64,000 nt of DNA, taken from NCBI RefSeq assembly GCF_020523825.1, contig NZ_JAJALK010000017.1, positions 1 to 64,000 of the forward strand, given 5' to 3'. The notes below the pieces were generated by a model that had not been told where the DNA came from, searched no databases, and was given only the letters and a program-made list of their open reading frames with translations. This DNA comes from Methylobacterium brachiatum. GTDB taxonomy: Bacteria > Pseudomonadota > Alphaproteobacteria > Rhizobiales > Beijerinckiaceae. Below are positions 53,930-62,731 of the stretch, piece after piece (position 1 is the stretch's first letter; every line of letters starts with the position of its first letter). The translations under genes and the position numbers were made by a program.

Positions 53930-54244
53930 GTACCTGAAAGGCTTGCACCGGCGGCGCAAGGAAACGGCGCGCCGGGTTGCCGATCAGCGGCACGATTGGC
54001 TGCACGACGTCAGCGCGACCCTCGCACGGCCATTCGCGCCGGTCGTTATTGTACTCCGGACCCGAAACTCGCCGGGCTCGGCCGCTGTCCCGGCGAACGA
54101 GCCGGGCCTCAACGTCGCCCATAAGCGCGGCTTTGAGCGCGAGATCCTCGACGCAGTGTGACAGTGTCCAATTGCATTGATCCACGACACAGCCGTGAAA
54201 GCTGGTGGCGAAACGGTGACAACTCCGCCTGCTGAAGCAGGCGG
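53930..54244 (+). pseudogene. TnpB middle part with element right end
   Basis: LKGLHRRRKETARRVADQRH DWLHDVSATLARPFAPVVI, then GLNVAHKRGFEREILDAV, fits the segment of TnpB between RuvC-I and RuvC-III (helical bundle, GLNRAILD-type motif). It ends in a perfect hairpin CCGCCTGC TGAA GCAGGCGG at 54225-54244. Its zinc ribbon is lost. It is convergent with the next tnpB copy, the two right ends about 60 bases apart. Confidence 0.55.
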
Positions 54245-54306
54245 CTTCTCAGGACAGCTCCGCGGCAACCCGCCCGCTTAAGTCCTGAAGGCAGGATGTC
54301 CCGGCC

Positions 54307-55384
54307 TTATCCGAAGGCCCGCCGATGCACGATCTTGGCTGCGGCAACGTCACGATCCAAGACACAGCCACAGGTGCAGCGGTGCTGGCGTTCCTTGAGC
54401 GCCTTCGGCCCGATCGCGCCGCATGACGGGCACGCCTGCGATGTGCCGCGCGGATCGACCAGGACGACCTCGGCTCCGGCGCTTGCAGCCTTGAACCGGA
54501 CGAACTGGACGAGCGTGCTCCACGCGGCATCATGAACGGACCGGGCCAGCATACCTTTCTTGAGCCCGGTGAGATTGAGTTCCCCAAAGGCAATGCCATG
54601 GTACCGCGACACCAGGGCTCGCGAAAGCTTGTGCAAGTGATCGCGGCGCTGGCGCGCGATCTTCGCCGATGCTGCCGCGAGGGGGGCCTTGGCCTTCAGT
54701 CGACGTTTCGACCCGATCTTGCATCGGGCGAGTTGGCGCTGTCGCCTGCGCTGGGCCTTGTGGGCTTGGCGGGCGTAGCGGGGAGCCGAGATGGTCTCCC
54801 CATCGCTGTTCGCGACGAGGCTGTTCAGCCCGAGATCGATCCCCACGGTTCCGGTCCCGCAGGTCTCGACGAAAGCCGCCTCGACCGAGAACACGACGTA
54901 CCACTTGCCCTGCTGACGGGTCACGATCGCGGTGGCAAGCGTCGCGTCTTCGGGCAGGTCCCGATGCCAGACGGCTTTGATTCCCGCCCGGCACGCCGAC
55001 CACGCCGAGGCGGCGGTCCTTCCGCACGGTCAGCCCGTCGCCGAACCGGAACGTGGCGGCATGGTACCGGGCCGCAGCGCGGAAGCGCGGGAACCCGTGC
55101 CCGCGCTTGAAGAAGGCGGCGTGGGCCTGCTGGAGCCGGCGCAGCACCTGCTGCAAGGCGGTGAATGACCAGCGTCCGAGACCGTCGGGATCGGCTGCGC
55201 GGCAGGCTTTGAGTTCGGTTGCCTGCTGCGCGTAGCCCAGGCTGACACGTCGACGGCGGAACGCCTCAATGCGCTGCTGAAGCCCAGCGTTGTACAGGCT
55301 GCAGAAGTCTCGCAGCATGGCGTCGAGCGCCGCGGCCTGCGCGCGATTGGGCCGGAGCCGGTATTCGTACGATCTCAACGCCAC
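54307..55384 (-). pseudogene. TnpB (IS1341-like), full length with one frameshift
   Basis: From ATG 55384, YEYRLRPNRAQAAALDAML opens a normal TnpB N-terminus. A one-base shift near 54986 moves the frame, after which VTRQQGKWYVVFSVEAAFVE, RuvC-I GIDLGLNSLVANSDG, zinc ribbon CPSCGAIGPK and CTCGC, and RuvC-III LDRDVAAAKIVHRRAF follow. No tnpA is adjacent, as usual for IS1341 types. The RuvC-II segment reads GIAFGELNLTGL, again with glycine at the position where many relatives have the first glutamate. Otherwise close to complete. Confidence 0.75.
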
Positions 55385-57016
55385 AGGCAGAACGTACCCG
55401 ATCTGTTCTCAGGAGCAATCGCCGAGCCGCATTCCCCCTACGCCTAAAGGCGACTGTCCCCTTCTAAACCTCTTATGGGATCATCAACCTCGAGTGTCGA
55501 AGAACCGTTGAGCCCTCCTCTCGCTCAATCCCGTGACCTAAGCTTAGCTGGCGAGATTGACCGCCTCCGCGTCCGGCGCGGCACCGTTAGGTCACGTGCA
55601 GCTGCGTCAAATCGGCTCAGTCTAGTGGCATTTAGTCCGGCGAAACTGAGCGTTGTCGTTTCTTGGACCCTTCTTGCATCATCTTCGCCAGTTCTCGACA
55701 GATCTAGGTCATTTCTGAGGAATTTCCGAGTAAACGGCAAGATAAGAGAACGGCCAGTTCGAGCCCGCCGCGGTGTGCGAACGGCGTATCGTTATTGACT
55801 TAGGCTTAAAGCTGAGTTGTTCTTTGCATCTACCATGAAGGAGATCGCGATGTAGTTTCGCTCCTCTGCGGCCCGAACCACATGGGCGTGCGATCAAGGG
55901 CAGTGCAACTCTAGGACCACCCGCTTCGCACGGCCTAATAACGGACCAGATCGCCGAAGCGAGGAACTTATGTAGAGACCGTCGCCTAGAGGGTGTGCGT
56001 TATCCGACTGTTTTGGAGGCCGATCCGGCGCGGGTCGCGCCGTACCGTCACCGACCTGGACCAATCCAACCGCTCAGTCCGCTTCGACGACCAACCCGGC
56101 AAAGCCGGGTGGGCGCAGGATGCTGGCTGAACAGCCAAACCTGCGCCAGGACCTCGGCCGGGTTTCCGGACTTCGCAACCTTGCGTTGGAGCCGGGAACC
56201 CGCGACGCCACGACCTTCATGAAGTTCATCGGCTATCCGTCAAACCCGGACGGCGCAGGTCCGGCCTTTAGCCCAACTGAGCGCCGCCCCGAGCACATCT
56301 TTGTGGGTGAGGATCGCTGCTCGTCTCCTGAAAGCGCAGAACGAGCCGAATTCAAATAGTGAAGGTCGCAACGTCGACCGCGCAACAAAGCATCTCTCAG
56401 GAAATGAGAAAAGATTTCGGTCTTTAAGGCCGGGCTTGCGTGAATCGCTTCATTCACCGCAAAATTTCAGTTGAGAGCAGTGTCAGACTTCGACGAGAAC
56501 CCCATGAGTGACGATCTTAGACGAGAGCCAGGGCCGACGGCCCAGGAGTGCAGTCGGGGCAACACGACCAGTGTGGCGACTGGCGAGAACACCGTACTCT
56601 TTCATCTGCCATCGGAGCGGAAGCAGGGTAACGGCCTCAAAGTGGCGTCTCTCGGCGATAAAGAGGCCTCTTAGAGGCCGAGCGCCGACGGCCGGATTGC
56701 GCGAAGCTCGGCCAAGGCGCGCGCAAAAAGCGAAGTGCGGGAGCTGCCTCTGTCTCAAGGCGCCTGGCGACGATCTCGCTCTTGAGGACGGCGCCACTGC
56801 AACGGCTCTCGTCATCGCCTGTTCGGTGCATGTCTCCTGCGATATCCACGCAGATAAATTTTCGAGCGAACGAACGCCGTCGTACGGCCGTACGTTCCAT
56901 CCTTCGCCAGTGGTCGCGCTGTCTCAATCTGAACGTGCTTAACGGATGTACGCAACATCGTCTACGTTACAGGCGGAAATCTATCAACAACTTTCGACAT
57001 TTGCTGTGAGCTCCTA
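55385..57016. other. Gene-poor 1.6-kb stretch
   Basis: No convincing gene. The left 100 bases contain a CGCCTAAAGGCG hairpin that may be the left end of the tnpB element. Many short frames exist but lack ribosome sites and domain character; one on the plus strand around 56000-56120 (TDLDQSNRSVRFDDQPGKAG) could be debris. The composition becomes more AT-rich toward 57 kb, where the promoter of the following gene must lie. Confidence 0.4.
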
Positions 57017-57928
57017 ATGAATCTCATGTTCGCAGGTCATCTCGACCGGGCTTATTTACTCGGAGGGAAGCCGGACCGCTTCCGTCCGCCGCTGACACGC
57101 GCGGGTTCGCCGCACGCGGATGCGTTCGATGCGTACAGGTCGTTTTTTCATCGCTCCGCGATGGCGGTGGCTCTGAGTTCCGCCCTCGTACGCCATCTGG
57201 ATCGTTCGCCGCCCGGCGAGACTATCGTCTCCCATCGTGGCGAAGACGGTCGGCTCTACGACTCGATCCTTCGAGCCGAACTCGAAGATGACGCGCTGCG
57301 CCTGGCCAAGATTTCCGTGGCAGCGGAGGCCTTTTCGGACGCGACGGCGGAGATGATGCGCCTGCGCGCGCCCGGTGATCCGCACAGGGCGAACCTAATT
57401 CATCATGTAGAGGGCATTTTGTTCAACGTCCTACATGCATGGCAAGCCCGCGCGACACTCGTATTGGCGGACTGCGATCGGCAGGTTCTCGTCGAATTAC
57501 TGAACTGCGTGATCGCCAATGGCATCGCCTTGCCATACGGCATCCCCGACCTTCGCAAAATGCAATCATCCGATAGCAGGACGTCCGGCGTTATCGCCAA
57601 CCTCGAGCCGGGCGACTACAACGATCTCAACGCGATGTTAGAGGACTCCGCGATTCGAACATATCAGCACCGGCTGAGCCGCCTCTCGGAGGGTCGAACG
57701 GTAAACGTCGGGATTCTGCTAAGAGCGGCCTTGGAAGAAGCCCGCAGGAGCAGCTCGCGCATCCGTGAGGCGCCGGCCGACATCACGCTCACGTCGGCCC
57801 GCGTCCGGACCCTCGATACCGTCGACCTCGACGCCGTCAAGATCGACCCCTTCAAATGGGCGAACCGAAAGCCGTCCAAACCGAAGATGCACATTATCGT
57901 GCTCTCGAGCTCACGGAGCTTGGGCTGA
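57017..57928 (+). CDS. Unknown protein, paralogue of 59276 gene
   Basis: 303 residues, no recognised domain. It is a diverged paralogue of the protein at 59276. Shared blocks in order: MNLMFAGHLDRAYL versus MKIVLAGQFDRVYA at the start; FFHRSAMAVALSSALV versus LFHRAATLAALSSTVV; an ALPYGIPDLRKMQSSDS block versus PRPFPIPDLREIGRLDN; YQHRLSRLSEG versus YAQRLKSIFEA; and the end HIIVLSSS versus LRTIVLG. The middle is predicted mostly helical. ATG 57017 is supported by this alignment. Role unknown; first gene of the four-gene plus-strand cluster. Confidence 0.7.
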   Translation: MNLMFAGHLDRAYLLGGKPDRFRPPLTRAGSPHADAFDAYRSFFHRSAMAVALSSALVRHLDRSPPGETIVSHRGEDGRLYDSILRAELEDDALRLAKISVAAEAFSDATAEMMRLRAPGDPHRANLIHHVEGILFNVLHAWQARATLVLADCDRQVLVELLNCVIANGIALPYGIPDLRKMQSSDSRTSGVIANLEPGDYNDLNAMLEDSAIRTYQHRLSRLSEGRTVNVGILLRAALEEARRSSSRIREAPADITLTSARVRTLDTVDLDAVKIDPFKWANRKPSKPKMHIIVLSSSRSLG

Positions 57929-58185
57929 TGGCGTGCGGCGCAGTTGGGTCAGGATCGGCGCGCCGCCGACCGGAAGCGGCGTGAAACACCGCAGACCTTC
58001 GCGAGATCAACTCCGCTTGGCCAAATAGCTCGGCGGAGGTGATTTATATTCTCTGCAAGTCGGCGCGGCCCGTCAGTGATTGCGCGACCGATCAAGCCGA
58101 CGAGAGACAGTTCGAAAGAAATCGCGTTCATTAAAGTGGTTAAAGCCTGTCGTTCGAAACTAAAGCCCTAAAGGACATCGAGATC

Positions 58186-58725
58186 ATGACCAAATCCAAA
58201 GATGAGCACGATGCTCACGAAGACGCTTGGCCGTTTGAAGAGGTCCTGATAGCCGGGCGCACCGCCGCACGAGCGCGACAACAGCGCTTTCTGCATTACA
58301 TCGCGGACACCGATCCCAGCCTATCTGCCGCGCTGGCATCGGAAGCCGCACGCTTCGATGTCCTGACCCGCACGGTGATCGAGCCTGCGATGCGCGAGGT
58401 TGCCGATGAGGTGATGCAGCGCGGATGGCACGTCTCTGTCGTCCGCGACGACGATCTCGACCGTTTGGCGCCATTCGCCACACCGGGCATCCGCTTCTAC
58501 TGCAGTCGCCGTCCGCCCCGGATCGCGACCGTCGACTGGGTCTGGCCGCCTGCCTTTGTCGCCTTTTATGGGTGTGCGCAGATTCGGGCCGTGCGCACTC
58601 ACGTGGAACTGGACGAGGTCGACACGGGCGCCGCTCCGTTTCACGATGAAACGCCGCTCCCCTATCCAGAGGTGACGCGCGACGCGGTCCGTGCACTGCT
58701 CGTCGCCTTCCTTGACCATTTATAG
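58186..58725 (+). CDS. Unknown protein (179 aa)
   Basis: ATG 58186 follows AAGGAC with a ten-base spacer. The sequence has an acidic N-terminus (KSKDEHDAHEDAWPFEEVL), a helical part (RARQQRFLHYIADTDPSLSA, RTVIEPAMREVADEVMQRGW) and then a beta-rich part (IRFYCSRRPPRIATVDWVWP, AQIRAVRTHVELDEVDTG). No family is recognised. It lies 257 bases after the first paralogue and 257 before the next gene, so each may have its own promoter despite a common direction. Confidence 0.65.
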   Translation: MTKSKDEHDAHEDAWPFEEVLIAGRTAARARQQRFLHYIADTDPSLSAALASEAARFDVLTRTVIEPAMREVADEVMQRGWHVSVVRDDDLDRLAPFATPGIRFYCSRRPPRIATVDWVWPPAFVAFYGCAQIRAVRTHVELDEVDTGAAPFHDETPLPYPEVTRDAVRALLVAFLDHL

Positions 58726-58982
58726 CGTATCGGCGGGGAGGCCCGATGCGGCAGGGCAGACTTGCGAGAATCATCGTCCCGGACGCGGGCCCGGCCAGCC
58801 GAAGAACGGTAAGCAAGAATCTGTCTACGAAACACTACATTCGCGACAGAAAAACGACTAATCGCCGCTGCGAGCAGAGCTTGTACGAATCGCTGTCATC
58901 GCAGCATAGCTAGCCTCCGATGCCGTCTTCAATAAAGGACGTGCTCAAGTCATCTGTGTGCCCCCTGTAAGGAGCAAGTATC

Positions 58983-59243
58983 ATGTCGACAAAAGCTCGG
59001 CATCCCGCGGTCGAGAAAGGCTGTACGCGGATTCAGATCGAAGCGTTCGAGCGGATCGCCACTGGTGCCGATCAGGGCCACGCGCCTGCGACGCTCGCGG
59101 CGCTCGAGAGGCGCGGCTTGATCATGCTGCAAGAGACAATCCTGCCGGGTGACTTCGTCGTCCGGGTCAAGGTTCCGGTCGTACCGCTCGCAGTTCACTA
59201 CGCGTGGTGCGCCTGGTGCGCCGAGCAGCCACACACAGATTGA
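58983..59243 (+). CDS. Small unknown protein (86 aa), possible winged helix
   Basis: ATG 58983 has TAAGGAG at 58966-58973. The sequence IQIEAFERIATGADQGHAPA, TLAALERRGLIMLQETILPG resembles the recognition helix and wing of a winged helix-turn-helix, but could also be another small fold. It ends in HYAWCAWCAEQPH, a C-x2-C pair that might bind metal. It stands 32 bases before the second paralogue and could be co-transcribed with it. Confidence 0.6.
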   Translation: MSTKARHPAVEKGCTRIQIEAFERIATGADQGHAPATLAALERRGLIMLQETILPGDFVVRVKVPVVPLAVHYAWCAWCAEQPHTD

Positions 59244-59275
59244 AGCGAAGATCGGAAATCACGAGGTTTAACGGG

Positions 59276-60247
59276 ATGAAAATCGTTCTGGCCGGGCAGT
59301 TCGACCGCGTATACGCAAATGCGCTTGCTTGCGGCGCACAGGGGCAGGATCACATTGCGGACACACGTGCCAACGAGGCACTGCCCGAAAAGGATAGGCT
59401 CCTCTTCCATCGGGCTGCGACACTTGCCGCTCTCAGCAGCACTGTCGTGACGGCACCGGACTGGTATCCCTTTGAAGATAGGATCGAGGAAAGCCAAGCC
59501 GCGCTTCTCCGCAAAGACCCCAGTTTCGCGCCCGGCATGGCTCTCCCGAGAGAGGCGTGGGCCGAGTTATACGACGACGCGGTCGGGCTCGTGAAGGCGG
59601 TGGACTTTTTGGGGAGCTATTCTAAACGGTCCTTGGCTACGCTGGATGATCTCAGTGCGCCGCATGCTTGGATCGACGACGACAGTCCGCGCAGCCTGCA
59701 GCGCGCTAGCATGGGTGCGAGCCATGCCTACCTCACGGAACTCCTGCTGCAGCCGTTCCTGGCCTGGGTGTCGGGTGCCGTGCTCGTAATCTCGGGAGCT
59801 GACTGCCACCTGTTGGCAGACATCGCCGCGTTCCTCGTCGAGGGGGCCCGGCCCCGACCATTTCCGATACCGGATCTGCGGGAGATCGGCCGGCTCGACA
59901 ACGCTTCTGTGCCGGGCCGGGTAGTCAACCTCGGCATGGAGGATGTCAGCGATATCGGCGAGGCTCAGCGGGAGCTGCGCGTCCAGGGTTATGCGCAACG
60001 ACTGAAATCAATCTTTGAAGCGCCCGATTTGACTGGGGTGGGCGAGCGCCTCGAACTGGCGATGGCGGCGGCGCCTTCGCCGAAGGCGCGGCCGCGATAC
60101 GGCGACAATAATATTAGGGTCGTCGTCGAAGATACCGACATCTTGAGGAACTCAAATGTGCGGGTGGCATCGCATAATAAGGCTCTTGTCCGGTGGGCGC
60201 GCCGACAGTTCGCCCCTCAGAGGCTCCGCACCATCGTCCTCGGCTAA
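59276..60247 (+). CDS. Unknown protein, paralogue of 57017 gene
   Basis: 323 residues from ATG 59276, aligned with the start of the 57017 protein. It shares the N-terminal AGQFDRVYA strand, LFHRAATLAALSSTVV helix, PIPDLREI block and terminal TIVLG, with low overall identity, so the duplication is old. GAVLVISGADCHLLADIAAF parallels ATLVLADCDRQVLVELLNCV. Predicted soluble, alpha/beta. No known fold identified. The regular order of paralogue, two small genes, paralogue suggests a functional set, possibly accessory (flanked by IS elements). Confidence 0.7.
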   Translation: MKIVLAGQFDRVYANALACGAQGQDHIADTRANEALPEKDRLLFHRAATLAALSSTVVTAPDWYPFEDRIEESQAALLRKDPSFAPGMALPREAWAELYDDAVGLVKAVDFLGSYSKRSLATLDDLSAPHAWIDDDSPRSLQRASMGASHAYLTELLLQPFLAWVSGAVLVISGADCHLLADIAAFLVEGARPRPFPIPDLREIGRLDNASVPGRVVNLGMEDVSDIGEAQRELRVQGYAQRLKSIFEAPDLTGVGERLELAMAAAPSPKARPRYGDNNIRVVVEDTDILRNSNVRVASHNKALVRWARRQFAPQRLRTIVLG

Positions 60248-60464
60248 AACCGCAACCGATCAGATCAGGTCACATGCATCGTAACCTGCGGCTGCGAGCC
60301 AGTTTCGGCACTCCATTCACGAGAAACCTCCGAACCCGCGTTTGATGGTGTCCAAGAGGTTCCCTACTGTGCGGGCTGACTCGTCACGTGGGATAGGCTT
60401 GGTGAACCGCGCCTTGTTTTGACCGGACAGGCGGCATAGCTCACGAAGGCATAGGCGTTGGCCT

Positions 60465-60833
60465 ATGGGTAAGGCTATGTCATCCGATCCGCCCGCCCCG
60501 CCGGTGCACGGCGAGATCCTGACCGGCGTTCAGCGCCGCCGGCGCTGGTCCACCACTGAGAAGATCCGCCTCGTCGAGGAGAGCCAGCAGCCCGGCTCGT
60601 CCGTGTCGTTCGTCGCCCGCCGCTACGGCATCTCGCCCAGCCTGCTGTTCTCGTGGAAGCGGCGCATGCTGGAGGGCGGCCATAAGGCCGTGCACGCCGA
60701 CGAGGAGGTCGTCGGCACCAGCCGCGTGCGCGAGTTGGAGCGGCGCGTACGCGACCTCGAACGCCTGCTCGGACGCAAGACCATGGAAGTCGAGATCCTG
60801 AAGGAGGCGCTCGATCCCGCGCGCACAAAAAAA
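60465..60833 (+). pseudogene. IS3-family OrfA, split from OrfB by an inserted IS
   Basis: An HTH transposase N-terminus: RRRRWSTTEKIRLVEESQQP, FVARRYGISPSLLFSWKRRM and a leucine-zipper RVRELERRVRDLERLLGRKT, then VEILKEALDPARTKK. It ends in A7 at 60827-60833, the slippery run used for the -1 frameshift into OrfB. The other side of the inserted IS begins with A7 at 62483 and continues KTDLAAQLLGRFDGRFAVKA, the expected OrfB-frame fusion. ATG 60465 or 60477 are both possible starts. Confidence 0.75.
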
Positions 60834-62373
60834 CTAGGACGGCAAAGCTGGCTGTTGGGCCTGTTGTTCCGGGGCGGCGAGGTAGGCGTCGGGATCGCGG
60901 CGGAAGCGGGTGCGTGCGGTGCGAGCCTGTCGTCCGCGGTCGAGGGATCTGCGCAATGCCCGCCACGTCAACGGATTGACCCGGCCGAGGTCGCGTCCGG
61001 ATGGTGTCTCGGCCCGCGCGCGGATGCCGGCGACGAGCCTTATAGCCCCCCGCACCACGGCGCCGGGCGAAGCCGTCTTGCGTCCGGTGGCACGCCGTTC
61101 GTGGTAGCGCTGCGAACCGAACAGCTGCTCCAGAGCATTATTGGTACGCGGCAGGTCGGTCCGGTCGGCGGCGTGGAACAGCCCGGGCCAGTAGCTGCGC
61201 GCCACCTTGCGGAAGTGGTCGAGGGCGACCCCGCGATCGCCGACACGGTGGCGGTGACGCCGCATCGATGCCAAGAGACCATCGAAGCGGCGCCGGACCT
61301 TGGCTCCCGTCTCCTCGGCAGGATTGGCCAAGAGGCGCGCGGCAGCGTGCCCGAAGACGAAGCCCTGCTCCACCGCAGGCCAGAGCGGCGCCGTGCCGGC
61401 GAGCGCTCGCTCGATCAGGAGCGCGAGCGGGCGCGATGCCCCCCTTTAAACCCACCCGCTCCAAGCTCCCGGCCACCTTCTCCAAACGGCCTTTCAACCG
61501 TAGGCCGGCCGCGTCGAGCGGAGCACGGCCGTCGTCGGTGATCGCGCTGCGCACGGCCGCCGCGTAGCCCCGCACCAACTCCGCCTCTGGATCGGTCCGC
61601 CCCTCCACCGCCCGCTCGATCGGGCGCACCCCGCGCACGCCCTTCTTCAGCTCCTTCTTGGCGTGCCGGTCAGCCTCAAAGATCGGCAGCGCCGCCTCCC
61701 GCAAAAAGTGGAAGTGGCAGAGTTGGTGCGGCACGCCTGGCAGCACGGCGGCCACCGCCTTGCGGATCGAGTGCTGGCCGTCACTGATCACGCCCGTGAT
61801 CGGTCGGCCCACAGCCTCGACCACCCGCGCAAGTAGGATAGCGAGATCCTCGGCTGTGCTCGACAGCAGGCTGCGCGCCAGGAGCACCGTGCCCGAGAGG
61901 CAGTCGCGCAGGACCCAGAGCACTTCATGCCCGATGTCAGGCTGCAGGCCGTCGAGGGCGAGGACGATCCGATCCTGCCCGGTCAGTTGCCGGCGCAGGT
62001 GAACAGGGTCGCCGAGTTGGGCGGCCAGCAGCTCGTCGTAGCGGTCGAGCAGGTTGATCACGCTGCGCTCGGCAATCCCGACACCGCGCCCGCGCAGGAT
62101 CGCGTGGATCTCCGGGACTGAGCGGTGCTCGCGGTGGCGCAGGGCACCCACCAGCGCCACGACGTCGAGGCCGAACTCATGCTGCGGTAGGGCGAGTGCG
62201 CCCTCGGCCTCTGGACGGTAGGGCGTGTGGAGGCGGGCACAGCCCTCCGCCTCGCAGCGACGGATCTTCAGCCGCAGCCGCACCGTGCCGGAGAGCGTCA
62301 CCAGCGTGCGGCGGTTCTCGTAGCGGATGCGCATGCTCGTTCCGCAGCCTGGGCAGAGCCGGCGAAGCGGCAC
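60834..62373 (-). pseudogene. DDE transposase of the inserted IS, one frameshift
   Basis: From about 62373 (GTG) the frame shows a zinc-binding start (RRLCPGCGTSMRIR, then RRCEAEGCARLHTPYRPEAE), DRIVLALDGLQPDIGHEVLW (first Asp), GVISDGQHSIRKAV (second Asp) and CHFHFLREAALPIFEADRHA. At 61436-61441 (G6 on the coding strand) the frame shifts by one, after which PLALLIERALAGTAPLWPAV and LPRTNNALEQLFGSQRYHER (Glu region) continue to the end. A clean shift within a G-run may be decay or recoding. The family resembles ISL3/ISNCY transposases but was not fixed. Confidence 0.7.
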
Positions 62374-62482
62374 CAGCGTCCGCTCACGATCGGGAACGCG
62401 AACTTGGGTGCGGGACAGGGAGCGCCTCCATCAGGCGTCTCCAGGTCCGCAAGCTACCAGACAGCCAGCTTTGCCGTCCTAG
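60834..62482. mobile_element. IS element (ISL3-like/unclassified), 1649 bp, in IS3 A7 run
   Basis: Perfect terminal inverted repeats: CTAGGACGGCAAAGCTGGCT at 60834 and, on the minus strand from 62482, the same sequence. A7 on both sides (60827-60833 and 62483-62489) is the target duplication. It carries one minus-strand transposase with a frameshift. Removal of the element and one A7 copy restores a continuous IS3 OrfA-A7-OrfB arrangement. The stop codon of its transposase (TAG) lies within the left repeat. Confidence 0.85.
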
Positions 62483-62660
62483 AAAAAAACCGATCTCGCC
62501 GCTCAGCTCCTGGGGCGGTTCGACGGGCGGTTCGCGGTGAAGGCGGTCGCCGACATGCTCGGCGTGGCCCGCTCACACCTGACCGAGCGCCTAAGGACCT
62601 GCTCGGCCGCGAGGCCCCTACCGGAAACCCGAGGATGCGCGGCTGCTGCCGACGATCCTG
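62483..62660 (+). pseudogene. IS3-family OrfB, 5' remnant
   Basis: Read in the -1 frame after A7: KTDLAAQLLGRFDGRFAVKA, VADMLGVARSHLTERL; after a further shift KDLLGREAPTGNPRMRG. This is the start of an IS3 OrfB. The integrase core (DDE) is absent, and the next gene is a different transposase on the minus strand, so this IS3 copy was already truncated. Confidence 0.65.
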
Positions 62661-62731
62661 TAGCGCGACGATCTGGATGAGAGCCCGTATTGCCTCATTG
62701 AGGAATGCTCCCGAAGGTCGGGCTGGTTGCC

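Noticed and set aside
42853..54170. Idea that tnpB pieces at 42853 and 53930 are two halves of one gene split by the ssp island
   Set aside because: They are on the same strand, but the N-terminal piece and the middle piece resemble different TnpB subfamilies, and no direct repeat joins them.
55475..55798. 107-codon plus-strand frame in the 1.6-kb gap
   Set aside because: Ser/Arg/Val-rich with no ribosome site, no domain and no coding-like pattern.
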